From: Portulaca oleracea
Lineage: Eukaryota > Streptophyta > Magnoliopsida > Caryophyllales > Portulacaceae
Length of the DNA stretch: 64,000 nt
Assembly: GCA_029582165.1 (NCBI GenBank)
Contig: CM055870.1
Span: forward strand, 10,349,832-10,413,831
Reading direction: 5' to 3'
Part shown: piece after piece, positions 1 to 10,849 of the stretch
How positions within the stretch are numbered: position 1 is the first letter of the stretch
How the letters are laid out: each line of letters opens with the position of its first letter
The notes under the pieces: model-generated
Told to the model about the DNA's origin: nothing
Seen by the model: the letters and a program-made list of their open reading frames with translations, nothing else
Database searches by the model: none
Made by a program: the position numbers and the translations under genes

Positions 1-111
1 CTCTTCTGCAGTCAGCAGTTTATTTACTGGTTCGAACATGTATATATCGGACACATATTGCTACTTAATAGAAATGTGGATAACCCGATACAGGAGAAGT
101 TATGTATATTA

Positions 112-762
112 TGTTGGAAATAACAAACAATGAGATGGATAAACACGGTCACATGGAAGATGGAGGATCACTTGGGTGGCTAGGAGTCGAGGACAAGCTG
201 TCTCCCCTTAAGACTTATTCACTAGACCGTGAAAAGACTTTAAGGGTAAAACCTAACTTGCTTGTAAGCAAGGTTACAAGAATTCTCAAAAATACTCTTA
301 AAGAGTTGCTGCAGTCAACACCTTAAGAATGTGTTGAATGCTCTCTAGAAAGGAAGAAGAAGATGGATGAGGGTGTGGATGAATGTGCAATTCATCCACC
401 TTTTATATGCAAACTTTGGAGTCATAAGGTGGTCAAAACTTTCCATTTGCATGGGGCACAATCCAAGGGATTATGTTTGAATGATATTAATGAGAAATCA
501 TGACTGATTTCTCAGTCAATATCATCCAAAAACATGACCAAATTCATTTCAACACGAGGCATAAATCATGGGATTTGAAATTCAATCCCGCCAGCTATCA
601 ACACGATTTTCTTACTCTCTGGACGCCAACACGGGTCGTGTCATACTTAGCACGATCCGTGTTGGGTCCAATTTTCTTGTTAAACTTGATTTCGACCTAT
701 CCGGTCGATCCTATGCTTATAACTTGTATTTTATGCCTCTTAACTCTTGAAATACTCCAACA
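112..762. mobile_element. Copia-like solo LTR
   Basis: The segment begins TGTTGGA and ends TCCAACA (short inverted ends with TG...CA) and is flanked by perfect 5-bp direct repeats TATTA at 107-111 and 763-767. That is the signature of an LTR left after recombination. No second LTR or internal coding region adjoins it. Inside, near 482-522, a short hairpin has nine-base arms (GAGAAATCA / TGATTTCTC). Small open frames in it look like chance. The family name is inferred from the TGTTGG...CCAACA ends only. Confidence 0.75.
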
Positions 763-767
763 TATTA

Positions 768-1580
768 ACCAGAAAGATGAAACAGTTAGAAGAAACATAA
801 AAGCATTTTGAAAAGGATAGTCATGACCTGGTTGATCACACAGGCTTCCTCCCTCTTTCTTAACCAAAGGGTGAAAACAATTACTAACTTGGCCGGCTGC
901 ATACTCAATCAAACAGACAAGAAATAAAATCTGCAAAATTCGTATTTTCAACTTCTACGCCGAATCTGCAGTGAATGACATTGCAACCATCATTGCTGAC
1001 AACTAGTTCTTCCAATTGAGAAATAAAATGCCCCTGGCTAAAACAATCAGAGACTATTGTCAAACTGGAACTCGTCTAAGTCGCTTTTTAAAACTAAGCT
1101 CGTCTTAGATGGGCATTTGGGGCCTTAATCATGTTTACAGGGGTTAATAAGTAGCCAATTTGGATACCATGCTCTGTGTTTGGCACCTTGTATGGAGAAA
1201 AGGGGAAAGTAAGGAAAAACTCAAAGATGATATTTTGCCACCTTGTATGGGCAAGGTAGCCAGGGGAACTACTGGATGGGGTTATCAAAGGCCAAAATGC
1301 AACTAAACCAGCTAATGATGAAGGTTTAAAACAACAGATATTCAGTAATACTGCTCTCCATTTTCATGTCAAAAACAGATTGCAAAATTATTTCTGCATT
1401 TGAAAGACACTCAAATCCCAGTACTGAAATCCAACACATGATGCAGATTGCTAACCAAAATTAGGAATTACATTCTTATATTACCCTTTTCCCCAATAGT
1501 ATGATCTGAAACCCTATAAAAAAATATGAAGAGGGACAAACCTTGATCACCTTTGTTTCCTTTCATCTGAAGAGCTAAGC
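768..1580. other. Intergenic stretch, nothing recognised
   Basis: No conserved protein, RNA gene or well-bounded transposon could be seen here. The short open frames have no recognisable motifs. It could hold 3' untranslated sequence of a minus-strand transcript, but that is a guess. Confidence 0.4.
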
Positions 1581-1674
1581 TTAAACGCCTATAAGTTCAG
1601 GACGAACCCGGATGCAACCTTCACCAGTTTGAGTCTGATCTTGCATCTCCTTCAATCTCTGAATTTTGTGCAGT
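1581..1674 (-). other. Possible terminal exon of an unidentified gene
   Basis: On the minus strand an AG acceptor at 1676-1675 is followed by an open stretch with protein-like composition (KIQRLKEMQ..., then GEGCIRVRPELIGV) that ends at TAA (1583-1581). The amphipathic, charged start and the compact end look more like coding sequence than the neighbouring DNA does. No upstream exon was found between here and the DUF538 gene, and I do not recognise the family. It may be a stranded gene fragment or chance. Confidence 0.2.
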
Positions 1675-2287
1675 CTATTTCACAGCTCACTTAAATTCTT
1701 AAATGGAGGAAATATACCTTACTTGAAAACAAAGTTTCTAGATTCACTGAAGACTAAATTCATAGCCACAACTACTAGAAGCACTCAATCCATTCATAGC
1801 CCCTGCAATCTAGGAGTAGAGAACCAACCACCCAAATGACTAATCTGAGAAGCATTTCAATTGACGACCTTCTTGGAATCTTCATCCTATGATCTTTAGA
1901 TAATACAACATAAATCTAAAACTATGATCAAAGATTGTATATCATAAGATCCTAGCAGACTATATATGATTCTCATAATGCATCATTGCATCTTATTCCA
2001 ACTGCACTAAACAATCCAACAAATCAATCTCATCAAAAAAGTTTTGTGCCTTGAGCCAAAAAGAAGCAATCATAAAACTGGGAACATCTTAAAACAGCCC
2101 ATCATTGCATACAGAACATCTTAAAACAAATTCAGGTTACAAGGTAGAAACCCAAGATCCTTCCTTTGCATTTGCATAAACTAACACAACCCAACAATTC
2201 ATGATTCATCATCACGAAAAAACTGTAAAGCCCACTAAACTAACCTACGAAAGAGACCTACCCCAGAAATTAAACTTCCCAAAACCC

Positions 2288-2791
2288 TCAAATTGAAGAA
2301 TCAAGAGGGTTATTATTCTCGATATTCCTGGCCTGGGACTTGTGTTCGTCGCAAGCCAACCCACACCCACATTGAGGACACTCATAGAAATTGTTAACTC
2401 CGAAATTTGCAGATGCAATCCCCACTGAAAACTCAAGTTCATCTTCAACCCTTCTCACCTCCACAATATTCAGCCACAAGAAGAACACTTTAACGCTGAT
2501 ACCACTCAGATTTGTGAGCCTGTTTTTCGAAATGATCCCAGCAATAGTAGGCTTGTATTTGAGCTCATACGAACCCTCCAATGAAAAGCTGCAAGACCCA
2601 TTTAAGTACGCCCTGAATTTCCCCGATTTCTCCTCCAAATCGTAGCCTTTAGCCCCTTTGGGGAGCAAACCCCTGGGAAAATTGAAGGTCTCGAGGGCTT
2701 CATACGCGTTTAACTTCTCAGCGGTGGTGATGGAGGAGACACAAAGGAGAGAGATCAAAGAGAGGAGGATGATCGTCGATGGGGAACCCAT
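2288..2791 (-). CDS. DUF538 family secreted protein (copy A)
   Basis: A single-exon, 167-residue protein starting MGSPS. The longer open frame reaches 2800 only through a TTG, so the ATG at 2791 is preferred. A hydrophobic signal peptide covers about residues 5-23, followed by the DUF538 domain: an AYEALETFNFP opening, GLLPKG, a YDL turn, and the conserved SVKVFFLWLNI and ELEFSVGIASA blocks. The C-terminus carries a small cysteine cluster (CPQCGCGLAC). DUF538 proteins are plant-specific, small and often secreted; their biochemical role is not settled, with lipid-binding or stress roles proposed. A second family member of similar length lies about 5.7 kb away in the same orientation, which fits an old tandem duplication. 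A TATA box lies about 52 bp upstream of the ATG. Confidence 0.93.
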   Translation of the reverse strand: MGSPSTIILLSLISLLCVSSITTAEKLNAYEALETFNFPRGLLPKGAKGYDLEEKSGKFRAYLNGSCSFSLEGSYELKYKPTIAGIISKNRLTNLSGISVKVFFLWLNIVEVRRVEDELEFSVGIASANFGVNNFYECPQCGCGLACDEHKSQARNIENNNPLDSSI

Positions 2792-2842
2792 TGATGTCAA
2801 AGAAAGATGAAAAGTAGGAAGAAAATACGAGATTAGTGGGTG

Positions 2843-2849
2843 ATTTATA
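2843..2849 (-). promoter_or_regulatory. TATA box of DUF538 copy A
   Basis: On the minus strand TATAAAT lies about 52 bp upstream of the ATG at 2791. That distance leaves a very short leader, so the start codon would be close to the transcription start. Confidence 0.5.
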
Positions 2850-3088
2850 ATGTGAGTAGGATGTGAGTGTGTGTATGAATGTTTTGGATTGTTTCAGAGG
2901 ATTGAGGAAATGTGGGTTGCAGGGTATGCCAAAGAAAAGTTGTGTATTGGTGGAAAATAGAGGTGGATGTTTGGGTTGTTTGAGTTGTTGATGAATAGCC
3001 GTATTAAGGTGTCTCGATGATGATGTACGTGTCCATCAAATTCTCATCTTGGATTGTGTCAGTTTTAGGGCTGTTCTTTAGGCATTTG

Positions 3089-3184
3089 GTAAATCTAGAC
3101 AATATTTTCATAAATAAGTAAAATGTTGTAATACTGTAAATCTAGACAATATTTTCATAAATAAGTAATGTCGTAATACTGTAA
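3089..3184. repeat. Two-copy tandem repeat, about 47 bp
   Basis: Two near-identical units share AATCTAGACAATATTTTCAT followed by AAATAAGTAA and a GTAATACTGTAAA end. They differ by a 2-base gap and one substitution (AAAATGTTG against AATGTCG). No function is evident. Confidence 0.8.
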
Positions 3185-3199
3185 AAGAATTGTTTAATC

Positions 3200-4600
3200 T
3201 CATATTCGATCAGAGAAATTGGGCTCAAAGTTTTTTTTTTTTTTATGGGATTTACCAATGAGTCAAAACATTTTTAAGTCACAAAGCTATAGTTAAAGTT
3301 ATAAATAGAAATAATGAATTTAGCATTAATAAGATCCTCGTAATTTCTAAAAATATTCATGTTCTACTAACAATATACGCGAATCATTGGTATGTCATAA
3401 TTTGGAATAATTTGTCGTTAATGTTATAATTTGAATTGTAATTGCAACAATCGAGAGAAGAGATTGAGAAAAGGTAAAATAATAAGAAGAGAAAGGGGAG
3501 AAAAAAGGGAGATGGATGTATTTCATTACTCATACATGTGTATTTATAGGGGATACAAGCTTAAGCTCCAAGGTATGAAAAACATAAACTAATACAATAT
3601 TAGCACATGTAAAATGGGTATTCACAATAATATTTCATAACAACTAATAAGTAATAAGATGATAGTGAATTCAAGTTTTCTAGTCTATCATAAAATTGTA
3701 GATATTGATATTATTGGAGCATAAGTTTATGCTATAACAAATGAATGTCACACTTTGGCCTTAACTTTAAAAATAGTTTGAGTGTGACATTTAGCTCAAC
3801 TTTTTCACTTTGATTCAATTAGATATTAAAACAAAATTAGATACGATTATAATGTTGATATTGATTGATTTGACTCAAACTTCATACAAGATAACTTTCA
3901 ATTTCGATCTTAATTTGAGCTTGTCCAACCAAAACAAACCTAAAAAGTCATAAATAAATACATTAAATTCTTGTCTAATATCCAATTTGTTCCATCTAAA
4001 ATTGGCCTGAACGACTGAACCTGAGTTTTTGGCACCACTCTCTACCATGACATGCCACCGAGTTCGAAAGAATTTTCTTTGGATGCAGACAATCTTATCT
4101 TTTTGGTTATGACATGTCAAACAATAATATGATGTTTACAGGTGTTGGATTTCAATAGACTACCACCAATGTCCAGCTATCACAATGCTATAATGACACG
4201 TGTAACACAATAGCAAAGTTTGTACAATTGGGGACTTGGGAGCACACGTAAGACGGCTAAATTAAAGTGATCATAATTTAATATTAATCTACTGAAATCC
4301 AATATATGTTACTTAACAACCAAAAAGCCTCTTTGATTTAAATTTACCATAACACTCATGAATATTCAAGCTAATTGAACAGAAAGCTTATCAATAATAT
4401 TTGTATAATTAGGATCGATCCACACTATTTGATATCAAAAGGATGCAATTTTGCAAAGAACGAGCACACAGTACTCGGATGGTGACATTGAAGTAGGAAA
4501 GGTTGAAGGATAAGATTTTGACCATGGCACTCAACACTGCGTAAAGTACTGATAGGATGAAGTCAAATCAATAGAGAATGACTCTAAACTTTAAAGGAGG
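3200..4600. other. AT-rich intergenic DNA
   Basis: No gene was recognised. The block at 3440-3600 contains GA-rich sequence and, on the minus strand, a TATAAATA motif near 3540-3550. It may be an old LTR fragment, but I could not find matching ends or target duplications. Confidence 0.35.
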
Positions 4601-4611
4601 GAGATAATAGA

Positions 4612-4884
4612 GCTAGTAAAATTTTATCCGATCCGAAATATTTAAATTGTCCAATTTGGAAAAAATTGAGCCGTGGCATAGATTTTTCATCCAAATTTTG
4701 ATATTGACCAAATATTTAGACATAATATTTCTATTTTTTCTATTATCCAAACCTAATTCTAATCCGAATTTATCTCCGTTTGAATAGTATGACCCGACTA
4801 TAAACCGAATATATACATGAACTTCTCGTCCAAATTTTGACATTGATCGAATTTGTTGGACCGAAATTTTTGCCACTATTAAAG
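4612..4884. mobile_element. Degenerate hAT-type MITE, related to the one at 53407
   Basis: Read on the minus strand this stretch encodes the same fossil string as the well-bounded element at 53407-53694: both contain DNRK followed by an NI(E/K)I...KNLC segment. The similarity is clear, but the ends are eroded and no clean target duplication was found, so the borders are approximate. Confidence 0.5.
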
Positions 4885-5354
4885 GATAGACAATAAGATG
4901 GCCTTTACTGCTTTGTAGAGGACACTTCATGCGTCTGTGTAAAGGCCTAGAGGATGTTAATATTATGAGTTATGAGTGCATCACCTCCTCAATCATAAAC
5001 GAAAGAGGATGCTTAATCAAGTCTGAGAAGGTTGTCACTTGTCACATCGGGCAGGGTTTTCAAGCATATCTCTCCAACTAATCACACCAAAAACTCACAA
5101 ATTCTGTCCAAAGCCATACAATGACATCCAGGGCCAGGGGTGTTAATTTTGTCTTCTATTTTGCCCTTTGCTTACATATTTAACAAAATTGCATGTGATT
5201 GTCTATTTCAATCAATTTATTCTCTTCAAATAATGATGCATTACAATTTTGCTATTATAAGGAGCATGGTTCCAAATATAAGGGAGACAATTGAAATACC
5301 TAATTTTATTAACCAATTAACAACTAGATTTTCTTCGTTGAAGATGGGTGATAC

Positions 5355-6176
5355 TAGGGATGACAATCGAATTCGAATAAGAAGCGAATTCGCTTTGATC
5401 CGGTGCAAAATATCCGATCCAAGTTCGACAAAAAGAATTCGGAATCTGAATCTAATTAAGAAAATCCGACTCTGATTATAATAAGAGTGGATATCAAGGT
5501 AACCATCTCCGATCCGATTAGATACGATTAGAAAAATAAATATCTAACATATCTACAAAAATTATAATATATATATGACCAAATTTGAGAATTGATGGGA
5601 GACTCGAAACTTAGTATTGCTTGATGGGATTTTCAAAGAATGGCGTATTGCTAGTATTTTGACAGTTGAAGGACTTTTTCTGACATGTTATATTGTTTGT
5701 TGTATTGTTATATATTTTTGGTTACGTAAAAAAATTATTTAGATTTGTTGTTGGGGTTTTATTGTTTTTACAAGTACTCCCTCCGTTCTATATTAATTGA
5801 TTCTTCGACTAAATTTTGACCGTTAATTAGTCACAAATTACAATGAGTTACAATATGAAATTACCTCTATTGTAATTATTAGTAAAGTATCCTTCTAATG
5901 ATGATAATTTCATATTGTAACTCATTTTAGTTTGTGAGTAATTAACGGTCAAATTTAGTCAAAGTGTCAACTAATATGGAACGGAGGGAGTAATGAGTAT
6001 GATATATTAAATTATAACAAAAATATTGTCCAAAAAATATATAAATAAAATAAATAGATAGTACAAATACTAATTGAACCTCCGATTATAATCCACGGAC
6101 CTCCACCTTCGATTATAATCTGAACGAAGATGGAGATACCCACTTTTGATCCGCCTCCAACTCGTTGTCATCCCTG
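5355..6176. mobile_element. hAT-type non-autonomous element with nested Stowaway
   Basis: The left end TAGGGATGACAA and the right end TTGTCATCCCTG are inverted repeats. The flanks GGTGATAC (5347-5354) and TGTGATAC (6177-6184) match at 7 of 8 bases, as expected for an 8-bp hAT target duplication. The interior has ATC/CGAAT-rich repeats in opposite orientations near each end. A Stowaway MITE (5777-5990) has inserted inside. No transposase is present. Confidence 0.75.
5777..5990. mobile_element. Stowaway MITE
   Basis: Terminal inverted repeats CTCCCTCCGTTC / GAACGGAGGGAG are flanked by TA on both sides. The arms (TTTGACCGTTAATTA and its complement) continue inward, so the whole 214-bp unit folds back. 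The ends and TA duplication are the Tc1/mariner-derived Stowaway signature. Confidence 0.9.
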
Positions 6177-6184
6177 TGTGATAC

Positions 6185-8400
6185 ATTGATGATAGTGTGA
6201 CGACTGACGAGAGAGGAAACATCAAAGCTACTCAATGCAATGCAGTGATTATATAGCACTATAAATATAGTATTTACGGTGTAATCCACTGTTATTGTTT
6301 TTGCCAACTAGCGTTTGTAAGATTTTTTTTAATTTATCCCATAGTCATTGTTGAATGTACATTCACTATTATTTTGGTTATAAAATACGAGTGATATTGC
6401 AACGCTCGATCTGACTCTAGCCGCGAACATTACCGAAAATTGGTTTTGATGATCGATAAGTGGCCCTACATATCACAGTGAGTAGAAGAGTCTGATGCAG
6501 ACTTGAGTTCAAAAAAAATGTTGGGTCCAAATTCAGTTTTGGACTTGGATCCATAGACCCATAAAATACATAAGATTATGGTTTGAAAATGAAAATTGAA
6601 ATTTTAAAATTTCAACTTTTAGCTGGACGCTGAAAAAACTAAAAAAACCCTAAACCTACTTTTTCTATTCACCCACCTACAACTCCGCAACATGTCTCCC
6701 CTCTCTATGACTCTATTTGTTGGTCTCTTGTCAACGTTGGACTCGCTCTAGTAACTAATACATCTCCTTAGTTCTATGTAAAGGTTGTTTTGTTCAATTC
6801 TGCATTTTTTTTCCTTCTCCTTTTATGTTATTCGTTTACCTATCTTCTGGTGGGATTTCCTCAATTAATTTCTATGTTTATTTCAGTCGATTTCCTTGCT
6901 TAAGAAATTTTACTGAAGATTTGCGTTTTTATGGGGTTTTTTTTTTTTTTGTGTGTGTGAAAGAGCAAAACCTTCAACTATCTAGATGAATTTGGTGAAA
7001 TTGATTTTCTAAAAAAAATGTTAGAACTCATTAAAAACTCACTAAGAAACTAGTGACCCATTGACTTGGTGAGTTTGGTTATGTGCCTGATATTTTCAGA
7101 CCCTATAAATATGAAGCTAGTCTGGGTTCAAAAAAATTTATCGAGTTTGAATTGGGCCCACATGCCCGTCCCATTGACATCCCTCGTCATAATTCGCGAT
7201 ATCGCATCAAGGCGGTGTAATAGAGCAATAAACCAAAAGCACACTAGAGCTAAGCCACATGTTACACATGTATAGTACAAATTTTGATAAGTAGGCCTCG
7301 TAATTGGGTAATCTATGGGGCTGTCAATCTGTCATAACCCCCAACAATTTTGTTTCTATTGAGTGCAAAGCCTGGCCTACATGGGAAAACCAGGAATTTG
7401 GACTCCAGTACAGTTGAATGGGTTGGTCGACACTCGACACTGCTCCTTTGCTGTATTTGTATGTACTCCCAGCATCAACTCTTTACTAAAAATATTTATC
7501 TGATCCTAAGTCCCCTAAACAACCAAACTAATTTGAAAATCTTTTACATCCTTTTAATGAGCGTGGTACATCAAAAGACATTGAACAAATTTGACATCAA
7601 CTTCAAGTCTTCATTTTAGCTGAAACCTCTAATGCCAAAAGATAAATGCAAGTATGTGACAATCACATACACAACAATCCAACTATAACTGTAGTAAAGG
7701 GGTGATAGCCAACCTATTTTTGGAGCTTCATATGGAGATTCAACTTTTGATCTTGAATTATACATATACATATACATATATATATATATATGTCACACAC
7801 TTGTAATAAATAACTTAAATACTTATTTTTTATTTTGACCAATAAAACATAATGAGATGATTTTTGTCACATTATTGTGGGGGGAAAAACTCCAAGTCTC
7901 CAACCACTTATTTACTTTCCGTACTACCCTTATTCAATTTTTTTGGGTCCCTTACCAATTCGCATAGCACGTATACACAAAAATTGAATTTCCTTCCTTC
8001 CAGTCAATGACGTTTTAGCTCACTTGGTAACTCATTAGAGGATGACTTTACTTATCGGTGTTAAAGAAAAAACCTAAATTTCCTTTTTGTGTTATCAATT
8101 AATTTTTTATTATTCAAAGATGTATTCTAAATTAACACTTTTTTATGGAAGTATTATAAATGAATACTAACACGACCTTAATGGTATAGGTTGGACCTCA
8201 GGGTAGTACTCAAAGAAGTAAACTCAAAGACGTTGGAGATATTAATCACATAAATCAGATTTTATTTCACTATCAATTAAATAACAAGTAGTAGTACATT
8301 CTGGATGGGTTGATGAGCACGGTACCATTGAAAAGTCAATCACAGTGAACATCAAACCATCAACTAACCAAAAGACTCCACAATCCCTAACAACACAACA
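6185..8400. other. Intergenic DNA without recognised gene
   Basis: AT-rich and unrecognised. An (AT/ACAT) microsatellite sits near 7760-7792. Short open frames at 7066-7275 and 7350-7619 show no domain and look like chance. Confidence 0.4.
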
Positions 8401-8458
8401 GTCTTACCTTACCTGCCTAATCAATCTACCAGCTGAATGAATCACTAACCAATCACAA

Positions 8459-8950
8459 TCAAGAAGCAGCCACCATCTCCGCCGCCTCCTCCTGCACATC
8501 AACGCAGTCGAACCCACACCCACACGACGGCGATTCATCGAACCCTTCGAGAGGGAACCTCGCAGATGCGATTCCGACGGAGAATTCGAGCTCGTCTTCA
8601 CTCTTGTCGATCTCGACTATATTGAGCCAGAGGAACAGAATCTTGACGCTGACACCCTTGAGATTGGTGATCCGATCGCGGGTGATGACGCCGGAGATGG
8701 TGGATTTGTACTCAAGCTGGTAAGAATCGATGCTGAATTTGCAGGTTTTGGAGAGATACAGCTTGAATTCACCTGTTGATGGGTTGAGGTCGTAACCTCG
8801 GACGCCCTTGGGGAGGAGACCCACCGGGAAGTCGTAGCTCTCCAGGACTTCGTAGGCGGTCAGAGTGTGGTCGTCGGAGACGGCGAAGGTGGCCGCCAGG
8901 AAGAGGGGGAGGAGGAGGAGAGAGAGGCGGAGAGATGTTGGTGGAGACAT
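8459..8950 (-). CDS. DUF538 family secreted protein (copy B)
   Basis: A single-exon gene for 163 residues with a leucine-rich signal peptide (about residues 1-23) and a complete DUF538 domain: AYEVLESYDFP, GLLPKG, GYDL, then SVKILFLWLNI and ELEFSVGIASA. The C-terminal SCGCGFDC cysteine cluster parallels copy A. Compared with copy A the codons are much more GC-rich (many C/G third positions), and the tail is shorter and acidic. The two genes share architecture and strand and are probably tandem paralogues that have since diverged. Function is not established for the family; secretion is inferred from the signal peptide. Confidence 0.94.
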   Translation of the reverse strand: MSPPTSLRLSLLLLPLFLAATFAVSDDHTLTAYEVLESYDFPVGLLPKGVRGYDLNPSTGEFKLYLSKTCKFSIDSYQLEYKSTISGVITRDRITNLKGVSVKILFLWLNIVEIDKSEDELEFSVGIASARFPLEGFDESPSCGCGFDCVDVQEEAAEMVAAS

Positions 8951-9021
8951 TTTTGGGTTGGGGGAGAATATGGATTTGTGGGAAGATGAAAAACGGAGAA
9001 GAAAGCGGGATTGGGCTTGGG

Positions 9022-9030
9022 TTTTATATA
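9022..9030 (-). promoter_or_regulatory. TATA box of DUF538 copy B
   Basis: Minus-strand TATATAAAA lies about 72 bp upstream of the ATG at 8950, a normal position for a plant TATA box with a short leader. Confidence 0.6.
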
Positions 9031-9867
9031 GTGAGATGAGAATACACTGCAGATAGTTGGGTCAGATTTGGACACCTGTCCTTCACAGTTTCACGGATTT
9101 GCCCGCGAGACACTCGTGGATCATTCTTTTGTTTTCCTTTTCATTTTATTCGGAAACTAATTCAGCTAATTTAGACCCTTTTCTTTTGTGCTAGGTAAGA
9201 AGTGTAAATGATGCGGTGTGCTATTAGTAAGAAGTGCAAATAATGCGGCGTGATGAAATTATGAAAAGTACAGAAATGTATAGAATGGTATAGTAAATTT
9301 TATAAGAAGTATGGTTAATATGATATGTGAGAAGAAAGAATATAAAGGGTAAAGGACAAAAATGAAGAGAACGAAAAGTTGAGGAGATATATTGGTAATA
9401 ATTATAATAAAGTGAAGAATATTAAATAATATAGTGAGTTATGGTACCGCATCATATAAAAGAATAAGGCTCTAGTACAGAATATTTACGATGGTAGGAA
9501 CTTTTGGAATTGAAAGTTAGGGAAAGCGGTGATTGAAGAAAGCATAATAAATTGTGAAAAGTTGGACAAAATGAAAAGTAGAAAGAAATGAAATTCTGGA
9601 CATTACGGTTCAATTTCACCAAGTTAGAAAACTTACAGGAATTGAAGAGTAGTAGGAAGAATTGGTAGAAATTAAAGGGAAATGAAAAGGATTTAAATCA
9701 ATAGTGTTTCAAACGATTAAGTTAACTAACATGTTGCCAATCACTAGAGAATATGCCAACGCACCTAACAGTCAAAGTCATCAAATAGTGATACTATTTA
9801 GATGTAGAGACGTAGAGTTGTCTGAATCTCCCAATACCTTCAAAAAGCAAGAATCATGACCATATCA

Positions 9868-10042
9868 GGGCCTTGTTCTTTTCTACAGATCTGGCCCTGC
9901 TCTTTTCTACATATGGTAAATAAATTGTCGTTGCGAATAAATTGGTAAAATGTGGTAAAAAAAGATGGTGTGAATAGCGTGAATAAATGTGGATAGTGCG
10001 GATAAACTTTACCTTATAACAGAAAAAAGAACAGGGCCCTGG
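9868..10042. mobile_element. Tourist-like MITE remnant (GGCCCTGTTCTTTT family)
   Basis: The left side has GGCCTTGTTCTTTTCTACAG and, a few bases on, GGCCCTGCTCTTTTCTAC. The right side has AGAACAGGGCCC, the inverse. These match the better-bounded copies at 49982, 62479 and 63099. The doubled left end suggests a partial tandem copy or a nested insertion, so borders are uncertain. Confidence 0.5.
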
Positions 10043-10700
10043 GTTGTTATTATTGTATCTAAAGGTTGGAGTCAAAGTAGTGTTAAAATCCAGCCAATAT
10101 TAAAATTCTGACAAAAAATCTATAGTCAAACCTTTTTTCAGGTAGTCCAAATTCAGGTCTTCGGTTCAGACGAAATTCTGCCAACTATAAGTCAAAGTAA
10201 GATCATTGGAACATCCCTCGGGCTGCATAGGAAAGGAATAGCCGAATAGGGTTTTAACTTACATGGCCTTGACAAGAAGGTGAGTTTTGAACATGAATCC
10301 AATACCACTAGTGCAGTTTCATGTTGCATTCATAGGAAATGGAAAGCAAATAACGTCAGAATGCAGAGCAGTACTACCTATGAGCTACAGTTTTAAGAAA
10401 CATGATGATGGATTGGGTTCAACAAAATCAGCCTCAGGCTCAGCTAGGCATGAACCACTCTTCTGAGGGTAGGCAGCCAACATCAGAAATATGGTTATAT
10501 GCTTATGCATTATTCAATTCTATTCTAGCCTGTCATAACCTTTTTGTTACACCATCCAACTACCACAGGATATCAAATACAGACATGGACTGCTTTCAAA
10601 CCAACCTCATTGATTTCTGTACAACTAGAAATCAAAGGGTCATGTCTCAGTTCTCAACCCTTGAGGCCTTAACAACAAATCAGGTACCAATGCCATGAGC
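10043..10700. other. Intergenic, no gene recognised
   Basis: An open frame at 10402-10698 (plus) begins with a Gln-rich run (QQNQPQAQ) but carries no known domain. It stops just before the perfect palindrome at 10702. Another frame starts after the palindrome at 10849. Neither can be called a gene on this evidence. Confidence 0.3.
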
Positions 10701-10701
10701 T

Positions 10702-10830
10702 CTAGCAGGATGAAACACAGTTGTTGATTACTTGTTTTGATGTGCTAGCCTATATATATTTTTGCGATAAAAATATATATAGGCTAGCACATCAAAACAA
10801 GTAATCAACAACTGTGTTTCATCCTGCTAG
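10702..10830. repeat. Perfect palindrome, 62-bp arms, 5-base loop
   Basis: The left arm 10702-10763 and right arm 10769-10830 are exact reverse complements, separated by GCGAT. The sequence next to the right arm repeats CTAGCCTATATATATT, which also occurs inside the left arm next to the loop. The ends show no target duplication, so it is not an obvious transposon. It could come from template switching during DNA repair or replication, from a very young hairpin-producing locus, or from an assembly artefact. Confidence 0.95.
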
Positions 10831-10849
10831 CCTATATATATTGCACTGA

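Noticed and set aside
697..951. Minus-strand open frame with a signal-like N-terminus
   Set aside because: It runs into the solo LTR end and shows no conserved domain.
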